Assembly: GCA_902478765.1 (NCBI GenBank)
Contig: CABSMN010000027.1
Location: forward strand, 1 to 9,169
Direction: 5' to 3'
From: an uncultured Collinsella sp.
GTDB taxonomy: Bacteria; Actinomycetota; Coriobacteriia; Coriobacteriales; Coriobacteriaceae
DNA length: 9,169 bases
The stretch's first letter is position 1, and every line of letters starts with the position of its first letter. This document shows, one piece after another, positions 1-5,211 of this stretch. Made by a program: the position numbers and the translations under genes. The notes beneath the pieces are model-generated. The model was not told the origin of the DNA, made no database searches, and was given only the letters and a program-made list of their open reading frames with translations.

Positions 1-87
1 GCTGCGGGAACGGCCTATCCGCTCAATGTGTTCGGCTGAGATCGGAAATCAACCACTTTCCCTACTGGTGCCGCTCAGTGCGATCGG

Positions 88-261
88 TTGCTCCGCGTTA
101 ACGATATCCGCGAAATCACTGGCTGGAGCGAGAACACTGCACGTAAATTCATGCGCGAGTCCGGCAAGCTCATCCAGGTCCATCGCTCTAATTACATGTT
201 TGAAAGCTCATTCTACGAACTTTTCAAACAGCTTGAAGGTCGTACCGCCCACCTTGACTAG
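88..261 (+). CDS. Small excisionase-like helix-turn-helix DNA-binding protein (start uncertain)
   Basis: The reading frame ending at TAG 259-261 encodes about 57 residues. It has a clear helix-turn-helix pattern near its N-terminus (DIREITGWSENTARKFMRE), followed by a short strand-rich tail (KLIQVHRSNYMF). This is the layout of AlpA/excisionase-type or MerR-like minimal DNA-binding proteins, which commonly regulate or excise mobile elements; that assignment is inference from pattern. The frame is open only back to a TGA at 37-39 and contains no upstream ATG or GTG. TTG at 88 is the only usual start and has no good Shine-Dalgarno, so the true N-terminus may be lost or frameshifted. It sits 9 bases upstream of the winged-helix gene at 271 in the same frame, consistent with co-transcription. 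Confidence 0.55.
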   Translation: MLRVNDIREITGWSENTARKFMRESGKLIQVHRSNYMFESSFYELFKQLEGRTAHLD

Positions 262-270
262 GCGGTAAAC

Positions 271-657
271 ATGAGCGAGCTACCGTCAATTTCTGACAAA
301 TATCGCGATGATGTTAATGAGCAACGAGAGATTAGAAGGAAAATGGATAACGCGAATTTTATTTCGGTGCCCGACTGGGCGTGTTGTGCCACCACTGTCG
401 CTGCCGAGCGCCTCATCCTCGGCCTAGTATGGAAGCTTGGAAATCCTTCCAAAAACAAACGAGCCATGGGCTTTTACGCAAAAAGCAAATGGATTGAGGA
501 GCGCTACCACCTAAGTAAGAATACGATCTCCCGGGCCTATACCTCTTTGACGGATAAGGGGTTTATTCAAAAAGCGGGCGATGGCAGCTGGATGCTTAAT
601 TACGCCGCAGTCTACCCCGCCGCAATCGAAAACGGCTGGGAGCCCAAGAAATCTTAA
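271..657 (+). CDS. Winged helix-turn-helix DNA-binding protein
   Basis: The product is 128 residues. After a charged N-terminus (about 1-28) comes a helix (residues 43-56), a helix-turn-helix (about 71-99, WIEERYHLSKNTISRAY) and a short wing (GDGSWMLN, about 103-110). This is a compact winged helix typical of transcription regulators and of the DNA-binding domain of plasmid replication or copy-control proteins. No second Rep domain is present, so I do not call it a replication initiator. ATG 271 is chosen because it follows the upstream helix-turn-helix gene by 9 bases with a weak GGCGGT ribosome site. The two genes probably form a small regulatory operon, followed by a hairpin with a T-tract at 742-805. 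Exact target and role are unknown. Confidence 0.75.
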   Translation: MSELPSISDKYRDDVNEQREIRRKMDNANFISVPDWACCATTVAAERLILGLVWKLGNPSKNKRAMGFYAKSKWIEERYHLSKNTISRAYTSLTDKGFIQKAGDGSWMLNYAAVYPAAIENGWEPKKS

Positions 658-681
658 GTCCATAGCCCGACTATCGAGGTC

Positions 682-852
682 GTGAAGGTCGGTAATCGCC
701 GGGCGTCTATAAGAGCATGCCGCGGATGTAAAATGAAACACGGTCGAATCGAAACAGTTCCCGGACAATTGGCGTCCGGCCAGACACTTCGATTCGACCC
801 TTTTTCATGCCCGCATCTAAAACAATCCTATAATCATTCTCGACATCTTTAA
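682..852 (+). CDS. Possible small ORF with Cys pairs (weak)
   Basis: A + frame from GTG 682 to TAA 850-852 encodes about 56 residues with a CRGC motif and a later SCPH, loosely like a zinc ribbon. A second possible start is ATG 733. Neither start has a convincing ribosome site, and the frame runs through the inverted repeat at 742-799. It lies in the same frame as the winged-helix gene, after its stop. An open frame of this length can arise by chance, so this is recorded only as a candidate. Confidence 0.2.
   Translation: MKVGNRRASIRACRGCKMKHGRIETVPGQLASGQTLRFDPFSCPHLKQSYNHSRHL
742..805 (+). terminator. Nested hairpin followed by T5, candidate terminator or structured RNA
   Basis: A perfect 12-bp stem (GGTCGAATCGAA at 742-753 with TTCGATTCGACC at 788-799) encloses a second perfect 6-bp stem (CCGGAC 761-766, GTCCGG 774-779) and is followed by CTTTTT (T 801-805). 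On the + strand it could end the transcript of the two regulator genes. The 34-nt interior with its own hairpin is larger than a normal terminator loop. Confidence 0.5.
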
Positions 853-1117
853 CGCCATCACTCCCCCGCCACCAACACGTCGTTGGTGCCATTTTCAACG
901 AATCGATATGGCCGTCCATTCATGGTCTTTAAGGCACGTGATATCATGAAAACGTGCGGTATTTCTCCAATCGAAAACCTGCGTGAACGCATGACTTGAG
1001 ACGCCTTTTTAGAACTCACCGATCGCAGGACGACTACAAATCAACAGCGGCCGCGTATTTGTTCCCAGCCGTACGGCGTGGCGGAGCCATGCCCATTGTT
1101 GATTGGAATGTCGCACG

Positions 1118-1684
1118 ATGACAGACGAGAGAAAAATCAGGGAGATCTACGGTTACGGCATGAAGTCCGTCCTCGATGAGGCCGCCGAGCGAATCGAGGC
1201 GAGGTGGCGGGAGAAGCTGCTGCGCGAGACCGCCGACCTCAGGACCGAGAACGCACTGCTCATGGCCCAGGTGGATGAATTCAGCCGCAAGCTCGCCGAG
1301 GCGACGGATCGGAATGAAAAGATTGAGGCCGACTGCAATGAGCGGATTGCCTTTATAGAGGAGAAGTTCGAACTCGATACCGCGAACCTCGAACTCGAGA
1401 ACAACGAGCTCCACGCCGCAAGCATCAGGTACCTCTCCCGTGCTAAGGGCCTCGGCAGGCAGGTTGTCCAACTCCATGCCGAGGCTGAGGCCATGGTCGA
1501 TGAGATCGAGCGGCTGCGCGGCGAGCGTGACACTGCACTGAAAGCCCAAGCCGACACACTCCTGGCCCAGCGCGACCTGATGGCCGAGATCGCCGCCCTC
1601 AAGGACCGTCTCGCCGCCTCCGAGCAGCGGGCGGCCGTGGCCGAGGCCAAGGTCAAGGTCATGACCCAGATGAAGGGCGAGTAG
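1118..1684 (+). CDS. Coiled-coil protein of unknown function
   Basis: The product is 188 residues, almost entirely charged heptad-like helix: Glu/Arg/Leu/Ala-rich from about residue 20 to the end, no Cys-rich or membrane segment, and no signal peptide. Long stretches such as LRTENALLMAQVDEFSRKL are typical coiled coil. ATG 1118 is chosen over TTG 1103 because GGAA at 1105-1108 lies about 9 bases upstream and the residues after it (MTDERKIREIY) look like a natural N-terminus. It is GC-rich like the phosphoesterase genes and converges on them, separated by a hairpin at 1714-1754. Such small coiled-coil proteins occur among phage and plasmid cargo as scaffolds or adaptors, but nothing here fixes a role. 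Confidence 0.7.
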   Translation: MTDERKIREIYGYGMKSVLDEAAERIEARWREKLLRETADLRTENALLMAQVDEFSRKLAEATDRNEKIEADCNERIAFIEEKFELDTANLELENNELHAASIRYLSRAKGLGRQVVQLHAEAEAMVDEIERLRGERDTALKAQADTLLAQRDLMAEIAALKDRLAASEQRAAVAEAKVKVMTQMKGE

Positions 1685-1713
1685 CCCCGCGCTTCTCCTA
1701 TCAGGCGGCTGAT

Positions 1714-1754
1714 TTCTAGGAATCTTCTAGAGCGCTTCCAGAAGGTTCCTAGAA
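1714..1754. terminator. Bidirectional hairpin between convergent genes
   Basis: TTCTAGGAA (1714-1722) pairs perfectly with TTCCTAGAA (1746-1754). The stem continues through one T-G pair into CTTCT (1724-1728) with AGAAG (1740-1744), making a 15-bp stem with an 11-nt loop. It lies 29 bases after the coiled-coil gene and overlaps the last codons and stop of the convergent phosphoesterase gene. There is no long T-tract on either side, so termination efficiency is uncertain; it may instead protect RNA 3' ends. Confidence 0.55.
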
Positions 1755-2464
1755 CCGGGCGCAGCATCTTCGATCGGCACGATGTCTCGGTAGATCAGGC
1801 GATGCTTGGCGTCGCGCCATTCGTCGCCGTGGTAATGCCCGAAGAACCAGGTTCGGTAGCCGAGCCGTCCGTCGAGCTCGCCAAGGAATCGTTGCAGCCG
1901 GTCGCCCCGATACTCGCGTCCGCACTCGCGGCACAGTCCCTCAGCAAGGACGGCCGGCGCCTCGTGACTCACCACGTAGTCGACCCTCCAGCCCACGCGG
2001 GCGAGTGCGGCGCGGCATTGGCCCATCTCCTCCTCGCTCGGCATCTCCTCGGGCCACCAGCTCCTCCCCTCCCTGCGATACTGCCTGTCGTTGCTCGCGG
2101 CGCCGCCCATGGCAAGGACTGTGAGTCCGTCGATATCGAACACCTCTCCGCGCATCAGGTGCAGCACGTGCGGTCGCGCCTCATGAACGAGGCCGCTGTT
2201 CCACTCCCGCACCGGCAGTTCTGCCAGCATCCGGTGGTTCTCGTGGTTTCCGTCTACGAAGCACGTGGTCCATGGCTTCGACTCGAACCAGTCGAGCCAG
2301 TATTTCTCGGCGTTGGACCCATCCCAGACAAAGCCGAAGTCGCCGGCCACGATCACCACGTCATCGCGCGTCAGGGTCCGGCCCAGCGGCCAATTCGTGA
2401 AGGCAAACCGGCTGGACCCGTACTCGGCCCTGCCGTGCACGTCACCTGTCGCATAGACCGTCAT
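1727..2464 (-). CDS. Calcineurin-like metallophosphoesterase (third gene of operon)
   Basis: The product is 245 residues and carries the full dimetal set of the calcineurin-like phosphoesterase superfamily: D8-x-H10 in TGDVHG, G41-D42 in AGDFGF, N73-H74 in DGNHE, H167 in VVSHE, and GHYH at 209-212. These bind two metals and hydrolyse a phosphoester; the substrate is unknown. It is a clear paralogue of the preceding gene (shared MTVY-TGD-HG start, FVDGNHE, RGEVF, SWWP and VGW-VD). It adds a CREC pair (C178, C181) that its sister lacks. ATG 2464 is chosen because it overlaps the previous stop (TGATG) and starts directly on the conserved motif; a GTG 15 bases upstream is open but not needed. The 3' end lies inside the hairpin at 1714-1754. 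No signal peptide, so it is probably cytoplasmic. Confidence 0.88.
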   Translation of the reverse strand: MTVYATGDVHGRAEYGSSRFAFTNWPLGRTLTRDDVVIVAGDFGFVWDGSNAEKYWLDWFESKPWTTCFVDGNHENHRMLAELPVREWNSGLVHEARPHVLHLMRGEVFDIDGLTVLAMGGAASNDRQYRREGRSWWPEEMPSEEEMGQCRAALARVGWRVDYVVSHEAPAVLAEGLCRECGREYRGDRLQRFLGELDGRLGYRTWFFGHYHGDEWRDAKHRLIYRDIVPIEDAAPGSRNLLEAL

Positions 2465-3189
2465 CAGTACGCACCCCACGGCAGGAGTTTGTCCCCGAGC
2501 CTCACGATCCGGTCATACAGCACCGTGTGCCGTTCGTCCGGATTGCCGTCTCGGTGAAAATGGCCGTAATACCAGCGCTTGTAGTCCAGGCGGTCCTCGA
2601 GCTCGTCGAGGAATTCGGTCAGCCGGTCCACATCGGGGCGTTCCCAGCCCGGGTCCGGGTAGAGCGTCGGCGAGAGCATGCGCGTCGGGCAGGTATGGGT
2701 GATGACGCAGTCGACCTTCCAGCCGACCTCGTCGAGCTTTGTCCGCGCGGTATCGAAATCGCGCTCGTCCGGGAGCTCCTGAGGCCACCAGCTGGAATAC
2801 GGCACGCGGTATTCCCTGTCCACGCTCGTGGCACCGCCCATGGTGAAGACCGTCGATCCGTCGAGCTCGAAGACCTCGCCGCGCGTCAGGCGCCGAATGG
2901 GCGAGGTGTCCGACAGGCGCTGCGTCAGCCCGCCATGCCACATCTCCATGGGGCGCTCCGCCCAGTGATCGAAGCGCTCGTGGTTGCCGTCGACGAACAG
3001 CACCGTGTAGGGGCGCGACTCCAGCCAAGCGATATCGGCGCATTCCTCGGCAGAGAAGTCCCACGGAAAGCCAAAGTCGCCGGCGATGATCAGATAGTCG
3101 TCGCTGCCAAGGCTATCCCCAAGCTCCCAGTCGCGGAGCTTTTGCATGTCGAGCCCACCGTGGATGTCGCCTGTCACATAGACCGTCAT
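2464..3189 (-). CDS. Calcineurin-like metallophosphoesterase (second gene of operon)
   Basis: The product is 241 residues with D8-x-H10 (TGDIHG), G37-D38 (AGDFGF), N69-H70 (VDGNHE), H165 (ITHTCP) and GHFH 209-212. This is a complete active-site set for a cytoplasmic metal-dependent phosphoesterase of unknown substrate. ATG 3189 overlaps the upstream gene's TGA (ATGA, 4-base overlap), indicating translational coupling. The long open extension of this frame up to 3759 is a shadow of the upstream gene and is excluded. Sequence kinship to the next gene downstream indicates a tandem duplication followed by divergence. The insertion between GNH and the later His (MGGA-S-DR-YR, SWWP) is shared by the two and absent from the first gene. 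Confidence 0.88.
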   Translation of the reverse strand: MTVYVTGDIHGGLDMQKLRDWELGDSLGSDDYLIIAGDFGFPWDFSAEECADIAWLESRPYTVLFVDGNHERFDHWAERPMEMWHGGLTQRLSDTSPIRRLTRGEVFELDGSTVFTMGGATSVDREYRVPYSSWWPQELPDERDFDTARTKLDEVGWKVDCVITHTCPTRMLSPTLYPDPGWERPDVDRLTEFLDELEDRLDYKRWYYGHFHRDGNPDERHTVLYDRIVRLGDKLLPWGAY

Positions 3190-3824
3190 CGGATCGCCTC
3201 TTTCCGCTTGTAAGCCGCCAGCTCGCGCTCGACCTGCCTGTCGCCGGTCTCGTTGACCCACCAGGGCCATTTCACCCGGCCGCACGGCTCGTCGACTCCG
3301 GCGAACCATTCCCTCAGCTCGTCGAGGCTCACCGGGGAGTGCCCGTTGGCATCGCAACCGACGTCGTAGCGCAGAAGGCCCTGCTTGCGGTTGAACTCGT
3401 TGTACGCGCCGCCGCTGCTGTGGATGTGCCCGTGGAGGTGCCACGATCCATGGTTCATGCCCTGCCAGTCGGCCATGGGGTAATGGCTCAGGACGATCTT
3501 CTGCCCGTCGATCTTGAGCACGCAGATCGGCGGCTCCACGGTGAAGGCGCCCGCGACCGCCGGCTGGGTCCAGTCCTTGTCGTGGTTTCCCGGGACTAGG
3601 TGGATGCGCCTGCAGGCGATCCGCTTGCGCAGCCCGTAGGCGTCCTGGGCGGTCATCTTGAATGAGAAATCCCCCAGGATGTAGAGCTCGTCGTCCACGG
3701 CAACCCTGCCGTTGATGTTGTCGACGATGGCCTCGTTCATTTGCCAAATCGTCTCCCACGGGCGGTCGGTGAACTTCAGCACGTTCTCATGCCCGAGGTG
3801 GGTATCGCTGGTAAACCAGATCAT
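3186..3824 (-). CDS. Calcineurin-like metallophosphoesterase (first gene of operon)
   Basis: The product is 212 residues, with motifs D7-x-H9 (SDTHLGH), G51-D52 (LGDFS), GNHD 79-82, H114 (LSHYP) and GHIH 132-135. It is a complete but distinct branch of the calcineurin-like phosphoesterases, related to small bacterial enzymes annotated as phosphoesterase or hydrolase. The final 30 residues are a charged, Trp-rich tail. ATG 3824 is chosen because AAAAGGAG lies 8 bases upstream. A longer in-frame reading to TTG 3917 would translate through a terminator hairpin and has its GGAG only 1 base from the start. It leads a three-gene operon with 4-base and 1-base overlaps, preceded by a leader ORF and terminator-like hairpin that may control all three. 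Confidence 0.88.
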   Translation of the reverse strand: MIWFTSDTHLGHENVLKFTDRPWETIWQMNEAIVDNINGRVAVDDELYILGDFSFKMTAQDAYGLRKRIACRRIHLVPGNHDKDWTQPAVAGAFTVEPPICVLKIDGQKIVLSHYPMADWQGMNHGSWHLHGHIHSSGGAYNEFNRKQGLLRYDVGCDANGHSPVSLDELREWFAGVDEPCGRVKWPWWVNETGDRQVERELAAYKRKEAIR

Positions 3825-3844
3825 ATTTATGTCTCCTTTTATCG

Positions 3845-3910
3845 CTAAAAAACGTTCTCCTTCGAGGTCAGGAGACGTTTTATGAGCGACATGAGGTGCA
3901 TATCCCTCAT
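3845..3910 (-). CDS. Candidate 21-codon leader ORF overlapping a terminator
   Basis: ATG 3910 lies 8 bases after GGAG on the minus strand and opens a 21-residue frame, MRDMHLMSLIKRLL and onward, ending at TAG 3845-3847. Its last ten codons are the hairpin at 3849-3881, and its stop falls in the T-tract. The phosphoesterase operon starts 20 bases further on. The layout matches leader peptides of transcription attenuators, where ribosome position decides whether the terminator folds. It is Met/Leu/Lys-rich with no run of a single amino acid, so the sensed condition is not evident. It could also be an unrelated short peptide gene with its own terminator. Confidence 0.4.
   Translation of the reverse strand: MRDMHLMSLIKRLLTSKENVF
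3847..3881 (-). terminator. Intrinsic terminator or attenuator before the phosphoesterase operon
   Basis: On the minus strand AAAACGTCTCC pairs with GGAGAACGTTTT (11 bp, one bulged base, 10-nt loop), and the run extends to six Ts at 3852-3847. This is a textbook intrinsic terminator. It lies only 23 bases before the ATG of the first phosphoesterase gene and 7 bases before its ribosome site, with no full gene upstream on that strand to terminate. That favours a regulatory role. Confidence 0.65.
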
Positions 3911-4016
3911 GTTTCAAGCTCCAATCTGCCGGATTTGCCCAACTAAAAGTTTACGCTCACGCGCGAACAGGATTTGATTTTTGAAATATGGACGAATTCC
4001 TCGTCAGGAGGGTAAA

Positions 4017-4091
4017 ATGGTGCCGACGGCAGCCCAAGTTGTAGAGAGCTGGGCAGAGCCGTTGCTTAATGAAGTTGGGTCATCGTCTTAG
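4017..4091 (+). CDS. Possible 24-residue ORF with strong ribosome site
   Basis: AGGAGGG sits 4 bases before ATG 4017, which opens 24 codons (beginning MVPTAAQVVESWAEPLLNE) ending at TAG 4089-4091. The product would be a small amphipathic acidic helix. It overlaps by 4 bases the 3' end of the convergent hydrophobic protein gene at 4088. It might be a real small protein, a remnant of a larger gene cut by insertion, or chance. ATG 3988 in another frame gives an 18-residue alternative without a good ribosome site. Confidence 0.3.
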   Translation: MVPTAAQVVESWAEPLLNEVGSSS

Positions 4092-4213
4092 CGACGGTGG
4101 CCTTTCTTTTTGGGCTTCGAGCCCTGCTTGAGTGCCTTGGAAAGGCCGACAAGGGCCGTGAGGAGCGAGACCATAGCGGTCAGGAGCTTCACGAGCTCGG
4201 TGAAATCGGTCAT
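4088..4213 (-). CDS. 41-residue hydrophobic/basic small protein, holin-like or type I toxin-like
   Basis: ATG 4213 is preceded at 8 bases by GGGAGGTGAT, a near-perfect ribosome site. The product begins MTDFTELVKLLTAMVSLL, forms one hydrophobic helix (about residues 5-28) and ends in a strongly basic tail (KQGSKPKKKGHRR). Size, single membrane helix and basic C-terminus match small toxins of type I systems and holin-like toxins (Hol_Tox family); assignment is by pattern only. An extended -10 (TGATAGAAT) lies about 64-72 bases upstream, and the ribosome site is folded into a hairpin (4221-4241), as expected for a gene kept translationally silent. It stands alone between the phosphoesterase operon and a membrane protein gene. 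It could instead be a small membrane regulator. Confidence 0.65.
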   Translation of the reverse strand: MTDFTELVKLLTAMVSLLTALVGLSKALKQGSKPKKKGHRR

Positions 4214-4220
4214 GGGCATC

Positions 4221-4241
4221 ACCTCCCATCAAATGGAGGGC
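4221..4241 (-). promoter_or_regulatory. Hairpin sequestering the Shine-Dalgarno of the small hydrophobic gene
   Basis: On the minus-strand transcript GCCCTCCAT pairs with ATGGGAGGT across a TTG loop (4241-4233 with 4229-4221). There is one C-A mismatch and G-U pairs, and the GGGAGG ribosome site is buried in the stem. Confidence 0.5.
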
Positions 4242-4276
4242 TCTGCCCGGCACGAGGGCTGCCGACAGCAAGGATG

Positions 4277-4285
4277 ATTCTATCA
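4277..4285 (-). promoter_or_regulatory. Candidate extended -10 promoter for the small hydrophobic gene
   Basis: The minus strand reads TGATAGAAT, an extended -10 (TGn plus a one-mismatch TATAAT). No good -35 is visible. Transcription from here would give a leader of about 57 bases that includes the hairpin at 4221-4241. Confidence 0.35.
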
Positions 4286-4331
4286 GAGCGGCTGACTCCC
4301 GCCCGATATTACCATCCCACCGCGCCTGTGC

Positions 4332-4361
4332 AAAAAAGAGGGCCGCCAAACAGCGACCCTC
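4332..4361 (-). terminator. Minus-strand intrinsic terminator without an obvious gene
   Basis: On the minus strand GAGGGTCGC pairs with GCGGCCCTC (9 bp with one T-G pair, 6-nt loop), followed by six Ts (4337-4332). No minus-strand coding gene lies just upstream; the DNA there is the promoter and start of the + membrane protein gene. It may end an antisense or small RNA, or insulate the small hydrophobic gene. Confidence 0.65.
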
Positions 4362-4398
4362 CAGCGAAAGTGCATGTTATTTAGGACAGTCAAATTCT

Positions 4399-4425
4399 TT
4401 GAAAAACAAATGGCTGCTGTAGAAT
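4399..4425 (+). promoter_or_regulatory. Candidate promoter of the membrane protein gene
   Basis: TTGAAA at 4399-4404 and TAGAAT at 4420-4425 are separated by 15 bases, shorter than the usual 17. Start of transcription would be near 4432, about 26 bases before ATG 4458. Confidence 0.35.
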
Positions 4426-4457
4426 TACAAATAAGAGTCACCCGGAAGGAGCGATCG

Positions 4458-4904
4458 ATGAAAAGCAAACGATTTGTCCTGAATGCACTTCTGGTAGTAG
4501 CAATATTGACGCTCTTGGTCTTCTCCTACTCATACGTGAATCAGCCAAGATTTGGATATGCTTTATACGCTGTTTTTTCCGGCGAAACAACTTACAACAC
4601 TTACAACACTATAGGCTTCATTGACGCACTCTTTTTCTATGTTGTCGGCCCCGTATCAAGCGAGCTGATCGCTTTTGTTGTCAGCTACAACCTGAATCAA
4701 CAAAGCCAAACTCACTCAGCGACTTCGGCCAAACAAGGAATCAATCTCTTCGTAATAATGATAATTCTGCAAATTGCGACTGTGTTGATTATCGCCCTGA
4801 CCGCAACAAACGTTTTGAAGTATGAGTACAGACTCGTCGCAAGCTGCCTCATGGCAATTGCCGCGGGTATAGCGGTTTCGTATACGACACCGGCAAAGAA
4901 GTAG
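4458..4904 (+). CDS. Four-helix integral membrane protein of unknown function
   Basis: The product is 148 residues. Hydrophobic segments lie at about 6-25, 50-74, 95-116 and 122-142, separated by short polar loops; the N-terminus (MKSKR) and C-terminus (PAKK) are basic, suggesting both ends in the cytoplasm. The second loop contains a short repeat (TYNTYNT). ATG 4458 is chosen because GGAAGGAG lies 6 bases upstream; an open extension to 4374 has no ribosome site. The gene is AT-richer than the phosphoesterase genes and is flanked on both sides by genes on the other strand, so it is a single-gene unit with its own promoter. I recognise no family; small membrane cargo on mobilisable elements often confers immunity or transport, but nothing here shows that. 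Confidence 0.72.
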   Translation: MKSKRFVLNALLVVAILTLLVFSYSYVNQPRFGYALYAVFSGETTYNTYNTIGFIDALFFYVVGPVSSELIAFVVSYNLNQQSQTHSATSAKQGINLFVIMIILQIATVLIIALTATNVLKYEYRLVASCLMAIAAGIAVSYTTPAKK

Positions 4905-4919
4905 CTCAACTAACAGGGC

Positions 4920-5211
4920 CTATTTGGAATCCGAATCGTCCATGGAGCCGTCGATGCCGGTTTTGGTGTCGTCCGTATTGGAATCGTCATCCTTGGGGCT
5001 TATAGGACACACATTTTGTCCTATAAGCCCCGATCAATTCATACTCCTCATCCTCGCCGAATTGCGAGTATGGCAGAATCGGCACTGGATGGCAGTGCGC
5101 TAGGGCACCGACGATAGGCTTTCCAAAACTAGCGAGGCGTGTCTCCGCGAGCGTAATCGCCTCGGTCGACCGCGCGATCGACCTGCGGCGAGATGTCAAC
5201 GTTGCCACCAT
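4920..5211 (-). pseudogene. Possible small gene after the relaxase, split by a one-base shift at a G4 run
   Basis: Two minus-strand frames with coding character follow the relaxase. One runs from about ATG 5211 (74 residues, beginning MVATLTSRRRS) through QFGEDEEYELIG and stops at 4987. The other, shifted by one base, reads LIGQNVCPISPKDDD into a very acidic tail (DDSDSK) ending at TAG 4920-4922. Removing one G from the run at 5028-5031 would join them into one product of about 97 residues. That run is one arm of the palindrome at 4995-5031. The first 28 or so codons overlap the relaxase 3' end. Alternatively both frames are a lost relaxase C-terminus, or chance. Function unknown. Confidence 0.3.
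4995..5031. repeat. Perfect 15-bp inverted repeat downstream of the mobilisation genes
   Basis: GGGGCTTATAGGACA (4995-5009) is exactly repeated in inverse as TGTCCTATAAGCCCC (5017-5031), with a 7-nt loop. There is no T-tract on either side, so it is not a classic terminator. It lies between the + membrane gene and the minus mobilisation genes and could be a bidirectional RNA end, a recombinase or replication protein site, or a single-strand origin. Confidence 0.8.

Larger units (their letters stand above)
658..1117. other. 460-bp stretch without a convincing gene
   Basis: No frame here has both a good start site and clear coding character. It holds a nested hairpin with a T-tract (742-805), a 6-bp inverted repeat GCACGT/ACGTGC (934-939 and 952-957), and two weak short + frames, roughly 682-852 and 922-999. 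Neither short frame has a good ribosome site. It separates an AT-richer regulator pair from the GC-rich coiled-coil gene, so it may be a junction between segments of different origin. Confidence 0.5.

Noticed and set aside
39..47. AGATCGGAA near the left edge as a TruSeq adapter remnant
   Set aside because: Only nine bases match and the next bases differ from the adapter, so chance is the better explanation.
26..268. An 80-codon + frame from ATG 26 as a gene
   Set aside because: Its Ser/Leu/Cys-rich translation has no domain character and overlaps the frame that reads as a clear helix-turn-helix protein (88-261).
707..919. A 70-residue minus-strand frame between the regulators and the coiled-coil gene
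   Set aside because: No ribosome site at either possible ATG, it runs through the inverted repeat at 742-799, and it shows no recognisable domain.
1153..1767. A 204-codon minus frame opposite the coiled-coil gene
   Set aside because: Ser/Arg/Ala-rich shadow without a ribosome site; the + frame has clear heptad character.
1802..2557. A 251-codon + frame opposite the third phosphoesterase
   Set aside because: It is the antisense shadow of a GC-rich gene whose minus-strand product has all catalytic motifs.
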